From Collimonas sp. OK412 (GTDB lineage Bacteria; Pseudomonadota; Gammaproteobacteria; Burkholderiales; Burkholderiaceae_D): DNA of 64,000 nucleotides. Position 1 is the first letter of the stretch; the number at the start of each line of letters is the position of its first letter. The stretch is from NCBI RefSeq assembly GCF_900112135.1, contig NZ_FOLC01000018.1, positions 45,821 through 109,820 of the forward strand, in the 5' to 3' direction. The notes beneath the pieces are model-generated. The model was not told where the DNA came from and made no database searches. It saw only the letters and a list, made by a program, of their open reading frames with translations. Shown here in pieces: positions 1 through 10,388 of the stretch. The translations under genes were made by a program, and so were the position numbers.

Positions 1-3000
1 TGATCAGCTTGCCTTGGGCGTTGTAATATAAATCGTTCCAGTTGCCGCGGCCGTCACGCTCACCGCTGACTTCTCCGAAGGCGTTGTAGCGTTCATAACG
101 ATCAACCGTCATGTCCTTGTTCGTTTCCGTAATCACGCCAATGATGTCGGTATTGGTCGCCGGATTGGAACGGGTGCGGGTGTCGAAATAACTGTGCCGC
201 TCCACCAGCACATTGCCGCTGGCGTCCAAGGCATCATAGCGGTATTCGTATTCCGAGTTTTCCGGCAAGCCATAGTCGCTGGTGTTGAACAGGAAACGCC
301 CTTCCCCATTACGGGTGAGCTTGACCAAGGTATACGGGACATCGAAGTCGGCCGGATTCTTGGGGCTCGGACGGTAATACAGATTGATTTGTGTCGCCTG
401 GTTCAAGGGTTGGCCAGGTGTTGGACCATTGATGTTGTTCGTGTCCGCATTCGGCACGAATTCGATTACCACCGGCCGCTCGCTACCGGTCAATGTTACT
501 CTGCGGCCGCCGGTAGGCTCGACATCGCCTCCCAACGTGACCGTCCCCTTGCTCATCGATAGCGGCGTGCCGTAGGCGTCATAGGCCGTATAGACAATAT
601 TGTAGGTGTATGACTGTTTGGGATCGGGTATCAGGCCATCGTCGCTTGTTGCCCAGATAAATGTCCCGGCGCTCAGCTTGTCGAGACGCTTGTAGACGGT
701 CTTGACGACACCATCGACCGTCATATCGTATTTGATCATCAGATACGTGGTATTTGGCGGCGGGTTAAACGTGATCGACGTTTTTTGATCCTGCAGGAAG
801 CTGAAGTTCAACACAGGCGTCTGGCTGCCAGAGAAACTGGCTGGCGCGCTAAGGATGTCAATTATTTGACCATTCTTGTACAGCACCAGCGATACATCCT
901 GATCGGTGCTATTGCCAGCAAAATCGATCGTGAATGCACCGGTCGCTGCATCGCGGCCAACCGGGCCGGAGGTATAAGTCCAGGCAGTGCTTCCTGTAGG
1001 ACGAGTGCGTACAATCAGACCGTCGGGCACGATGCCGGTAGCGCTCTGTAGGTTATACGCGCGCAGGCTTTGCGGTGCCTGCCAGATGTAAGTGCCGGCA
1101 GCGCCGTATTGGAAGCCAGTATTGTTGTAGGCAGCGTCCAGCGGAATGCCGGCGTCAGTGATCGACGATCCCGTCGCGCCATGCGAAATGGTGACCTGGT
1201 ATTCGTTGCGCCGCAGCAGCGTTCCGGCGGGGCGACCATCGCCGCCGTTGCTGACAGCAATAAACACCACATCGTAATTGCCCTCAGCCAAAGCCTGGCC
1301 ATCGACGATATAGGAACCCGGCGTACTTAAAGCGCTTTGTGGCAATACCTGATACGCGCCCGTCGATCCTGCCGGGCGATAGTACGCCATGCTGGAGGCA
1401 TCATTGGGCAGCGTGGAATTGGCAAAGCGGATCTGACTTTGAATCGGCGCGGCGACGTCAATAGGTGCGCTGGCAACCCAGGACGAAACCTGATTTCGCA
1501 TGTATCCGTTTGTGCCTGTTCCGGTCTCGCCGAGAGATCCCCTGGGATCAACCCCCGACGTAATGTCATTAGTATTAGCGGAAAGACTCCCTAATACAAT
1601 GCTGTTGGTAGGATCGCTTAGCGAGGTTAAGCGCACAATCGCCGTATATTTATCTACAGGAATAGATTTGCCTTCGTTACTCAACTGAGTAGGCAGCTGT
1701 ACCGTTACGGTCTTTGGGGAGTTGCCGATTGCAGGGGAATTTACATGGCCATCGATGTAGTATGGCTGGATGTCGTTCCCTTGATAGCCAAACCACCAAT
1801 AATAAGACGAATATGTCACCTCAACTGAGATACTGTAGTTGCCATAGAGTGCACTGAAATCAGGCAAGGCAATGGTGAGTTCGGGAGTGCCGTAGTCGGG
1901 TATCGGTCCATCTCGCCCCTGAACGGTGCCTTTTCTGATCGTCGCACTCATCTCCTGATGTACACTGCCGCCAGAAATGCCGATATCAGCTACACCCGAC
2001 AAGGCCGGTTGCCTCACGGGCACATTCGAGACACTGGAGCCGCCTATCCACAATTCCGTATTGGCGAATTTGCCGCCATCAATCGGAATATCGATCGGCC
2101 TGAAAGTGATCTGCGGAGCACCCGCAGACACTTTAGGCTGCATGATCTGAAGCACTTGATTGCGCGCGTCATAGCGCGTGAATGTCTGGTTCAGTTGCAC
2201 CTCCTGCACCAGCTTTTGCAAATCGGCGACGGTCGCGATCACGGCGTTACGCAAATCGGTCGTCATCGACTCCATTTTTAGGGTCGCGTTGCCGTTCTTG
2301 TCGTACATGTACAGATGGCTGATGCCGCCGTCAAAGTTGGAACGCACTACCCGCCCGGCATTGTTGTACTCAGCATACTGCTGCCACAGGCCATTCGCGC
2401 CGCCGCCGTTGGTGCGACGCCCGGTGACTTCACCGAAGGTGTTGTATTGCATCTCGGTGGTGGTGTCGCCATACAGCAGCCTGCCGGTATCGGGATCCGT
2501 ACTTTGCGTGTTGCGCGAAATTTCCCGGTTGGCCGCATCGTAGCTGAAGCGCGTCGTGTCCTTGATCTTGTTGCCGCTGGCGTCCAGCCGTACAAAACTG
2601 GTTTGTACGGTGTTGCCGTTCACATCGAAGCCGTAGCTGGTGACGGTACCCACCGCATCAGTTTTGCTCACCAGGCGCCCTTCCGCGCCGTAGATGTAAG
2701 TTGTAACGCGGTCTTCGGCAGCAGTTTGCCCTTTTTGGGTCTCCTTGCTAACGTTATTCAGCCCGTCGTATTCGAATAAGGTGGTGCTGCGCACCTGCTT
2801 ATTCAGGGAATCCACAAACTGCGGCAACATCTGGCTGCTCATGCGCCCCATGACATCGTAGGTAAAATCCCACTGGCTGCCATTGGCGTCGGTTTTATGC
2901 AGCAGATGGCCGTCACCATCATATTGATAACTGGTAACGGCATTGCCCCCCTTGACGTCGGTCATGGCACCGTTACTGTCCACCGTCGCATAATCGACGC

Positions 3001-6000
3001 CTGTGCGAGTTTCACTTGTGAGACGGTTGTTGCGGTCCCAGGTATATTGCGTGATGCGATCGTCGCTACTGCGCGCCCATGCCTTGATGATGGCTTGTGG
3101 ATCGCTGCTGCTAGTAAAAGCGTCGGTATAACGCAGTGCATACTGACGCTGTTCGGATACATTGCCGTTGACGTCACGGACCCACACCGTGCCATAACCC
3201 TGGGCATCGATATCCAACACTTTCTTGCCGTTGGTATCATAAAAACTGAAGGTTTGATTGCCATTCGGATCGATGCTGCTGATCGCGTTGCCGCGCGTAT
3301 CATATGTCCATGTGCGGACAATCGTGCTCGCGTTGTCGATGTAATACATCCCCGGACGGCCCGGATTATTGGGATCCTTGGCATCTGCGTAAAATTTGCC
3401 TGTCCCCACATTCATGATGCGCGACTCGATCAAACGGTTGCTGGCATCGTAGACATTGTTGGTTTCGCGCATATTGACCAGATCGGTCGGCGCCGCCGGC
3501 ATGCTGCCGGGCGTGGTGGCCGTGACCGGCACCGCATACACGCGCGTTGTTACTACATTGCCGGCGCTGTCATAGACATAGCTGGTGTAGGTGCCGGTCG
3601 CACTAATATCGACAATTTTGCGATTTAGTGCGTCGTAATACTGAAAGCTGACATTGCCATTGGCATCCGTGGCACTGGTCTGGTTGCCACGCGCGTCGTA
3701 CGTAAAACGCTGTATCGGCGTCACCATGCTAGTGCTGCCGTCAGCCGCAGTCACCGTCACTGGCCGGCCCGCGATGGCTATAACGTGGCCGAGCTTGTCG
3801 TATGTATATCCCGTTACGCGAGAATCACGCGTATCGTTTTCCAATTTTCCTGATAGATTGCCAAATGCATCGTAGTGATAATTGTTGATAGTGCCGATCG
3901 GCAGATATTCTGTCGTCAGGTGACCGGCACCATCATATTCATAACGGAACAAGCTGCCTGATTTATTGGTGTAGCTGACGCGCTTATCTAGATGGTTATA
4001 TGCGTAGAGTTCGCTATAGCCCTCTGCATCGGTGGATTTGACGAGATGACTTAACTTGTCGTACTCCATCTGTGTCACGGCATCATGGACACTTGTTACC
4101 GGGATCGCTCCGGGTGCCGCAGCGTTATAGTACTGCGTGACCGTTACCGGATCCCCAAAGGCGTTGTAGGCGGTCTGCACGACCGCACCATCTCCCGTCG
4201 TCTGCAGCGTATTCTTGTTGGACTTGTTATAGGCAAACGCGGTTGTGCGCGCACCCTGCGTCACAGAGGCGACGTTACCAAAAGCGTCGTAGGAAGTCGC
4301 GATGCCTGACGGATCTGTTGCCGTCCAGGTGCGCGCAACACGGCCCACTGCATCGTAGCTGGTCGCCTTGACATAGCGATTCATCAGCAACACTTTTTGC
4401 GTCGCATCCAGTGCTGCCGCCCTTAAGCCATTCCCGCTGGCGTCCACCAAACCGGCCGCTTTGCGCTGAGATAGTGCCCAATCGGTATCCTGCTCCGCCA
4501 GTTCGACCGCCCGCGGATCATATTCGGCTGTCAGCGATCCCTGCGCGTTATAAACATAACGGCTGGTGCTGGCGATCGCAGTACCCCAGGCACGCGTCTC
4601 TTCAACCTTCCGGCCTACCGCATCATAAACAGCGCGGGTGATGGTTTGTGCTGTCGTGCCGTCTGCAATATACGTGTTGACGATATTACCCAGGCCATCG
4701 AGCTCATAACGCGTCGTGACTCCCATGGGGTCGGTGACCCCAACGGCACGGCCAGCGGCATCATAACGATAATACGTAAACGTAGACTCACCCGGTATGT
4801 AGGGCTGATTGGTGGTAGTCCATTGCAGGTAACTGTTGTGGCGCCAGGGGTGATTTCCCCAATACCGATATGACGCAATACGTATAACCTGGGTGAGGCG
4901 GCCATTAGCGTCGTAGCGATTTTCTGTGACGTAGTTCAAAGGGTCCATCACGAAACGCGGACGATTCGCACCGTCATAGATCCAGCTAGTCGTCGAGGGA
5001 TCGATATTCCCAAAAAAATCACTAGCCTTTTCTTTGATCCAAGCCTGCAAATCTGCCGGGGTCGGATTAAGGGTTTTTGTGTACGCAAAAGCATGCCGCG
5101 TCTGGTCGGTTAAATTGCCGTTGGCATCGTAGGTGTTTTGTGTGATGTAACCCAATGCGTCGAGGCTATAAATGGCGCGGTTGGCGGCGTCGTAGATGGC
5201 ATAGGTTCTGCGGTCCGCCGCATGCGATGCTGGCGTTTGTACAGCGAGTGCCGCAGCAATGGCCGCACTGTCAATCGCAACCGTCGCCGCGATCGGTGTC
5301 GCATAGGCAGTCGTGCTGACGACATTACCGACCTTGTCATAGACTTGCTCAGTAACGTAATTCATGCCGTTGACCGTATAACGCAGGCGGCCATCGGCTT
5401 CGTACGCATACTGCGTCACATGATCATCAGCACGCACCGACGGCGATTGCAGCGCAATCAGACCGGCAATGTCTTGCGCAGATGCCGCGCCGGCCGGCAG
5501 ATTGATGCTCGCGGCAAGCGTTGTTTTTGCAATCACGCGTCCCGCAGCGTCGTACCCCGTCTGGGTGACTTCGCCGTTCTGATTGACCACATACACCACT
5601 CTGCCTACCGCATCGTAGGCATAGCGGGTCGGCACCGGCTCATTGTTTTGACGCACCAGGACCACATTGCCGTTACCGTCGTATTCGTATTCAGTGAGCA
5701 ATTTCAGATTCACCGGATCGATGGTCTTGCTCGACAGCCGTCCCACCTTGTCGTAGACATACTCGGTCACTCTAGGCAGCGTACTGCCCGCACCCTCAGT
5801 GACTGTCAACTGATTGCCTGCTCCGTCATATGCAAAGCTGGTCGTCAGATTGAGCTTGCCTGCGCCCGCATCCACGATGACGACGATCTTTTGTCCCAGC
5901 TTGTCGTACTGGGTCGTGGTGAGTACGCCATTGGGGTCCGTCACGCTGACCGTCTGTCCCTTGGCGTCATAGCCGTAGGTTGTCTTATAGTTTAAATCGG

Positions 6001-9000
6001 CGGTATCGAATGTCCGTGTCAACACCCGGTTGGCGGCATCGTAGGTATAGGTGGTCTGGATGCCCCGGGCGTCCGCCGTGGCAATCAGATGACCGGTTCC
6101 GTCATAAGTGCTGGTCACCGTCGCGGCAGCATCGGTGCCTGCCGCTTTCGTACAGCTGGTGAGTTTGCCGTTATGATCGTATTGATAAGTGCTGCTGATC
6201 CCGCGGCCGTCGGTGATCTTGATGATGTCGCCGAATTCGTTCACGCTGGTGGTCGTGACGATGCCTTCCGCTGTCGTCACCGTCACATCGCGCTTGAACG
6301 GACTGTATGCGTAGGTCGTGGTATGCCCGGTCTTGTCGGTGCTGGTCAGCACGCTGTTAAACGCGTCATACGTCATTTGCGATTTATTGCCTAGGCCGTC
6401 GGTGACGACAACAACGTTGCCCTGGCGATCATAGTCTTGGCTGCGGACAGCGCCATTGGCGTCGATAGTCTCTATAGTGCGGCCAAAAGCGTCGTACGAA
6501 GCTTGAGTGATCAGGTTCAATCCTCCCGCATCTTTGGCTTGCAAAATGATCTGACCCAGACGATCGTAATCGATCTTGTCGATACGCTGGCCGCTTACAC
6601 CATTGGTCTTATCCGTATTGATCGTCGTTGAAATCCGTTGACCGGCACTGTTATAGCTATACCTGGTCTCCACGCCGAGCGCATCGGTCTGCTTCACGAT
6701 CTCGCCGGCATTGTCATATTGATAGTCGGTGACGCTGGCTGAATTGTCGGCGCCCAGTGCCGTAAACTTCGCCTGCAGCGCCGCCGTCAATTGGCCGCCG
6801 CTGAGCTGGGCCAGGGTGACTGCATCCAGTCGCGTGCCATAGACCGTTTGCCGTGTGCGTTCGCCGAAGGTGTCGTAGTCGAACTGCACCACCTCGCCTA
6901 AGGCATTGACGGTATGGCTGATATGACCGCTGATATTGTAATAAGTGAGTGTGGTATTACCGCTGGGGTCCGTCTGAGAGATCAATCGATCGCTGGCATC
7001 ATAGCTGTAACGGGTGCCGTAGCTGGCCCAGATGGCATCGACCTTTTCCTGGCTATAGGCGTCGCCCATTGCGGCCAGGGCGGAAGAACCTTCGCCGGAG
7101 AGCAAGCCGATCAAACGATTCTGCGCATCGTAGCGGCGATTGCTGCCGCGCGTGGTGATCGGTCCGCCTATCGCGTCCATGAGCAGATTGCCCATGCTGT
7201 CATACCAGTAGCTGTCCCTGCCGGCAAGATTGCCGGAGGCCATGTCAAAGCTGGTGCGACTTTGGAGCGTCCCATCCGAGTTATAACGATAATTGGTCTT
7301 GCGCAGTTCGCCGCTGCCGGGACCCATTGCGATGTTGCGGATTGCGGCCCAATCGGGGCCGCCCAGCTGTACGGCAGGGACAACTTGGCCATTGCTGTTG
7401 ACGTTGCCGCTCAATAGCAAGGCTGATACGTCCACCTTTGTCGCGCTCTGAATGCGTTGTGTGATGGTTCCGGCGCCGTTGCCGTTGCCATCGCTGTTGC
7501 CGCCGGCGTAGCTGTAATTGTATGTGGTCACAGCGCCTTCGCCGTCCACTTCAGCCAGCAGCTTGCCGCGACCATCGTACTGGTAATACTGACGAATATC
7601 GCTGGCGCTTGAATGTGGCCGGATATCGGCCAGCGTGCCTACATTGAGGAACTCCTCCGACGAGGCAGCGGCATAGGCAATAGAGGCAACTTTCCGGCCG
7701 GCGGCGTCATAACGGTATTCCGTCACATAGCCTTCGGCATTGCGCACTCCCTGCAGCTGGCCATCTTTGTCGTAGAAATAACGAGTGGTGCGGTCATTGG
7801 CAGCATCCGCTGCCACAGTCGATGTTGATGGATCAGGTGGAGTGCTGACGTCAAGACGGTTGGCATACAACGTCATCGACACAACGCGGCCATTGCCGTC
7901 GTAGCGATATCTGGTCACGGCGCCATCGGCATTCACCGTATGATCAAGTATGCTGCCTCCGGGATCGTTCTCGGAAATACCACGATAAAAATTCCATTGC
8001 GTGCGATCTTGCACGGACGCCGCAGGCCGTACTCCGGCATTGTCCAGGCTCGAACCCGGCCCGGCCACATCCACCGGCCGCCCGGCGCCATCAACCAGCG
8101 CCGCCAACTGCGCCGTGCTCAGCGCAGTCGCAAACGTGGTCGTGCTGACCAGGTGACGCTGCTTGCTGTCGTAAACATATTCGGTGAGCGTACCGTCAGG
8201 ATCAATCTTGGCCACACGCTGCCCACTTTTGTTGTACAGATAGTGCGTTCTCACTCCGTTGGCGTCTACATCCATGCGCAAGCGGCCGTCGGCATCGTAA
8301 GCATGTTGAACCTCGGATAGCAAGGTCCCCGACGATGACTGTGCCAATGCAATCAATTCTCCCGCGCCGTTGTAGGTCGAAGTTTGCGTCAGCCCGTTGC
8401 TGAAAGTCACAATCGTCTGGTGTTTGCCATTATCGTATTGATAGCGCGCTGAATAACCGCCGGCGCGTGTAGTCAACAGCACCCGGCCCAAGCCATCGTA
8501 GCTATAACTCTCTCTATCGATCCCTACTTTTTGCAACAAGCGGCCGGACTGATCGTAGATATAGTTGGTCTGGGTTTTTCCGCCATCGCCGGTCCCGGCA
8601 TCCTTGCCGGCGACATATCCTCCCGTGAAATCTTGACTGCCATCGGCTAGCAACGCGCCATATTCCGTGACCGTGGCGACATTGCCACGGAAATCGTAGG
8701 CGGTATCGATCCGCATTGCGCCCGATTTGTCGGTCAGGCCGGCAACCCAGGCGTTCAATGAAGTTTCGTTTGGAGCAACATTGGGTTGAAATGTACTGAC
8801 GTCATAGAGCGACGTGCTGTACCGGATTTCCGTTTCTTTTTGACCGCTTGCGTTATAGCGATATTCAGTAACCCTACCTTCCGCGCTGATCGCAAAACGC
8901 AGATGGTCGTGCGAGTCGTAGGCATAGCGCTTCGTGGTCGTTTGCCCGCCTAGCGAATCCGGGGCCTGCACTGTTTCTGTCAACAGCTCATTGTCAGCCC

Positions 9001-10237
9001 CGAATGTACGCGTGGTGACGGTGCCTTGGTGATCTTTGACAACAATCAGGTTGCCATTGCCGTCGTAGGTAAAATCGTCCGGCGGCGTGTCGCTGTTTAC
9101 AACCTGCGCAACATTGCCGCTATCATCGTATTTGAACTGTTTGTATTCCGTGTCCCCAGGTCCGGATGCCTGGATCAACCTGCCCTGACTATCGGAGATT
9201 AAGGTCGTCTTCAGGCCGAACGGATCCGTAATCGTTGTCGTGCTTCCGGCCGGATCCCCATTCGATGCAAAGTTATTGCCGTATTCCAGCGCGGTGAGCC
9301 GCACAACGCCTGCATCGCTAGTCTGCGCAATAGTAGCAACACGATAGTCGCCATTCGTCAAAACATAGGTAAACGCCACCTGCGATCCGTCTGACTGCGC
9401 AATCGAGGCAATCCGGTTACTGTCGCCATCGTAGGTATACGTGGTCGTGTAGACCCCGCGGTCGGGCGGCGGAGGCGCATCCGGGGCTGGCTTTTGCGTT
9501 GGATTTGCGTCAAGCGTTACTGTGCTGAGACGGTTTTGCGCATCATACGTATAGCGTGTGGCCGTGAGGATAGAGATGACTTGCCGTCCGTCAGCGATAT
9601 CCTGATAGGCAGTACGGATCTGCGTCAGGTTGTCCCCGCTGTAATCCAGATAGGTGATCTCGCCAGATGCGGTAGTCACCTGCGCCAGCTTGCCAGCGCT
9701 GTTATATTGATACACGACATTGTTGCCGTCGCGGTCGCTCTTGATTGTCAGTCGTTGCAGGCTGTCGTAGGTTTCGTTGATCTGGTTTTTGCCGTCGTGA
9801 TATGTCCAGTTGTTGCTCGCGGCGTCGAAAGCGAGTGTCGCCCGCGCGCCTGTGCCACTGGAAGCGAAGTAACTATTTCTGCTGGCGTCGAAAGTATAGG
9901 TAATGGCGCTGCCATCCCAGTCTATCCTTTGGATGGTGCTGCCTGCAGTATTGACGACACCGGTCAGCAAAGACAAAACTGGTGCCGCCCCGGGTTGCCA
10001 ATTGTCGCCGGTAAGCTTGCCCTGGCTGTTATAGCTCCGGAAAATCTCGCTGTTGACACCGGTCCCGCTCAAGAACTGATCGCGGTCCTGCAGCAGCAGA
10101 TTGCCGTTACTGGCATTAACATAGACCTGCTCGCCGGATTGCCCCAAGGCGGCATTGCCTAATTGGATTTTTTGTCCAAGACCCGACGCGGTACCGGACT
10201 GCAGACCCAAACCATTACCAGTGACGATGGCGACCAT
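1..10237 (-). CDS. Giant YD/RHS-repeat protein, N-terminal 3,412 codons (C-terminus outside window)
   Basis: One frame stays open from an ATG at 10237 to the left edge with no stop, so at least 3,412 residues are encoded and the C-terminus is missing. The start has an SD-like GAGGA about 8 bases upstream. No signal peptide is visible; the protein begins MVAIVTGNGLGLQ, followed by a segment ending GNLLLQDRDQFL near residue 56. From about residue 130 to 2,690 it is made of YD repeats (units such as YTYDAQNRLSTVT and YQYNSAGKLAQVT). Residues about 2,700-3,365 are different: Gly/Thr/Asn-rich, beta-strand-like modules. YD repeats then resume at the window edge. YD/RHS proteins usually form a hollow beta shell around a variable C-terminal toxin or effector; whether this one does cannot be seen here. 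Its export route is unknown. Confidence 0.9.
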   Translation of the reverse strand, partial: MVAIVTGNGLGLQSGTASGLGQKIQLGNAALGQSGEQVYVNASNGNLLLQDRDQFLSGTGVNSEIFRSYNSQGKLTGDNWQPGAAPVLSLLTGVVNTAGSTIQRIDWDGSAITYTFDASRNSYFASSGTGARATLAFDAASNNWTYHDGKNQINETYDSLQRLTIKSDRDGNNVVYQYNSAGKLAQVTTASGEITYLDYSGDNLTQIRTAYQDIADGRQVISILTATRYTYDAQNRLSTVTLDANPTQKPAPDAPPPPDRGVYTTTYTYDGDSNRIASIAQSDGSQVAFTYVLTNGDYRVATIAQTSDAGVVRLTALEYGNNFASNGDPAGSTTTITDPFGLKTTLISDSQGRLIQASGPGDTEYKQFKYDDSGNVAQVVNSDTPPDDFTYDGNGNLIVVKDHQGTVTTRTFGADNELLTETVQAPDSLGGQTTTKRYAYDSHDHLRFAISAEGRVTEYRYNASGQKETEIRYSTSLYDVSTFQPNVAPNETSLNAWVAGLTDKSGAMRIDTAYDFRGNVATVTEYGALLADGSQDFTGGYVAGKDAGTGDGGKTQTNYIYDQSGRLLQKVGIDRESYSYDGLGRVLLTTRAGGYSARYQYDNGKHQTIVTFSNGLTQTSTYNGAGELIALAQSSSGTLLSEVQHAYDADGRLRMDVDANGVRTHYLYNKSGQRVAKIDPDGTLTEYVYDSKQRHLVSTTTFATALSTAQLAALVDGAGRPVDVAGPGSSLDNAGVRPAASVQDRTQWNFYRGISENDPGGSILDHTVNADGAVTRYRYDGNGRVVSMTLYANRLDVSTPPDPSTSTVAADAANDRTTRYFYDKDGQLQGVRNAEGYVTEYRYDAAGRKVASIAYAAASSEEFLNVGTLADIRPHSSASDIRQYYQYDGRGKLLAEVDGEGAVTTYNYSYAGGNSDGNGNGAGTITQRIQSATKVDVSALLLSGNVNSNGQVVPAVQLGGPDWAAIRNIAMGPGSGELRKTNYRYNSDGTLQSRTSFDMASGNLAGRDSYWYDSMGNLLMDAIGGPITTRGSNRRYDAQNRLIGLLSGEGSSALAAMGDAYSQEKVDAIWASYGTRYSYDASDRLISQTDPSGNTTLTYYNISGHISHTVNALGEVVQFDYDTFGERTRQTVYGTRLDAVTLAQLSGGQLTAALQAKFTALGADNSASVTDYQYDNAGEIVKQTDALGVETRYSYNSAGQRISTTINTDKTNGVSGQRIDKIDYDRLGQIILQAKDAGGLNLITQASYDAFGRTIETIDANGAVRSQDYDRQGNVVVVTDGLGNKSQMTYDAFNSVLTSTDKTGHTTTYAYSPFKRDVTVTTAEGIVTTTSVNEFGDIIKITDGRGISSTYQYDHNGKLTSCTKAAGTDAAATVTSTYDGTGHLIATADARGIQTTYTYDAANRVLTRTFDTADLNYKTTYGYDAKGQTVSVTDPNGVLTTTQYDKLGQKIVVIVDAGAGKLNLTTSFAYDGAGNQLTVTEGAGSTLPRVTEYVYDKVGRLSSKTIDPVNLKLLTEYEYDGNGNVVLVRQNNEPVPTRYAYDAVGRVVYVVNQNGEVTQTGYDAAGRVIAKTTLAASINLPAGAASAQDIAGLIALQSPSVRADDHVTQYAYEADGRLRYTVNGMNYVTEQVYDKVGNVVSTTAYATPIAATVAIDSAAIAAALAVQTPASHAADRRTYAIYDAANRAIYSLDALGYITQNTYDANGNLTDQTRHAFAYTKTLNPTPADLQAWIKEKASDFFGNIDPSTTSWIYDGANRPRFVMDPLNYVTENRYDANGRLTQVIRIASYRYWGNHPWRHNSYLQWTTTNQPYIPGESTFTYYRYDAAGRAVGVTDPMGVTTRYELDGLGNIVNTYIADGTTAQTITRAVYDAVGRKVEETRAWGTAIASTSRYVYNAQGSLTAEYDPRAVELAEQDTDWALSQRKAAGLVDASGNGLRAAALDATQKVLLMNRYVKATSYDAVGRVARTWTATDPSGIATSYDAFGNVASVTQGARTTAFAYNKSNKNTLQTTGDGAVVQTAYNAFGDPVTVTQYYNAAAPGAIPVTSVHDAVTQMEYDKLSHLVKSTDAEGYSELYAYNHLDKRVSYTNKSGSLFRYEYDGAGHLTTEYLPIGTINNYHYDAFGNLSGKLENDTRDSRVTGYTYDKLGHVIAIAGRPVTVTAADGSTSMVTPIQRFTYDARGNQTSATDANGNVSFQYYDALNRKIVDISATGTYTSYVYDSAGNVVTTRVYAVPVTATTPGSMPAAPTDLVNMRETNNVYDASNRLIESRIMNVGTGKFYADAKDPNNPGRPGMYYIDNASTIVRTWTYDTRGNAISSIDPNGNQTFSFYDTNGKKVLDIDAQGYGTVWVRDVNGNVSEQRQYALRYTDAFTSSSDPQAIIKAWARSSDDRITQYTWDRNNRLTSETRTGVDYATVDSNGAMTDVKGGNAVTSYQYDGDGHLLHKTDANGSQWDFTYDVMGRMSSQMLPQFVDSLNKQVRSTTLFEYDGLNNVSKETQKGQTAAEDRVTTYIYGAEGRLVSKTDAVGTVTSYGFDVNGNTVQTSFVRLDASGNKIKDTTRFSYDAANREISRNTQSTDPDTGRLLYGDTTTEMQYNTFGEVTGRRTNGGGANGLWQQYAEYNNAGRVVRSNFDGGISHLYMYDKNGNATLKMESMTTDLRNAVIATVADLQKLVQEVQLNQTFTRYDARNQVLQIMQPKVSAGAPQITFRPIDIPIDGGKFANTELWIGGSSVSNVPVRQPALSGVADIGISGGSVHQEMSATIRKGTVQGRDGPIPDYGTPELTIALPDFSALYGNYSISVEVTYSSYYWWFGYQGNDIQPYYIDGHVNSPAIGNSPKTVTVQLPTQLSNEGKSIPVDKYTAIVRLTSLSDPTNSIVLGSLSANTNDITSGVDPRGSLGETGTGTNGYMRNQVSSWVASAPIDVAAPIQSQIRFANSTLPNDASSMAYYRPAGSTGAYQVLPQSALSTPGSYIVDGQALAEGNYDVVFIAVSNGGDGRPAGTLLRRNEYQVTISHGATGSSITDAGIPLDAAYNNTGFQYGAAGTYIWQAPQSLRAYNLQSATGIVPDGLIVRTRPTGSTAWTYTSGPVGRDAATGAFTIDFAGNSTDQDVSLVLYKNGQIIDILSAPASFSGSQTPVLNFSFLQDQKTSITFNPPPNTTYLMIKYDMTVDGVVKTVYKRLDKLSAGTFIWATSDDGLIPDPKQSYTYNIVYTAYDAYGTPLSMSKGTVTLGGDVEPTGGRRVTLTGSERPVVIEFVPNADTNNINGPTPGQPLNQATQINLYYRPSPKNPADFDVPYTLVKLTRNGEGRFLFNTSDYGLPENSEYEYRYDALDASGNVLVERHSYFDTRTRSNPATNTDIIGVITETNKDMTVDRYERYNAFGEVSGERDGRGNWNDLYYNAQGKLI

Positions 10238-10243
10238 GTTTTA

Positions 10244-10328
10244 ATCCTCGAGAATAATTTCCATTGAGCAATGACGGCCAGCAAATTAGTGCATCTTGCA
10301 TGCCTCTACCCAATACATCCTCGAGAAT
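10244..10328. repeat. 12-bp direct repeat upstream of the YD-protein start
   Basis: ATCCTCGAGAAT occurs identically at 10244-10255 and 10317-10328, 73 bp apart. On the coding strand the copies read ATTCTCGAGGAT. The proximal copy supplies the ribosome-binding site of the giant YD gene, and each contains the palindrome CTCGAG. It could be a protein-binding site or a small duplication of the initiation region. The segment beyond the distal copy (10329-10375) is very A/T rich and may hold the promoter. Confidence 0.55.
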
Positions 10329-10388
10329 CAGATTTTGTTTAGCGTTTTTTACATTTTTTTTGAAATATTTCTTGCTCGGCGTATCTGG

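Noticed and set aside
1..10237. YD repeats considered as a possible CRISPR or satellite array
   Set aside because: The repetition is at the protein level with diverged codons; no identical DNA repeats with regular spacers are present.
10217..10301. Possible 28-codon upstream frame starting at ATG 10301 and overlapping the giant YD start
   Set aside because: No good ribosome-binding site and no recognisable peptide; kept only as a note because it overlaps the start region.
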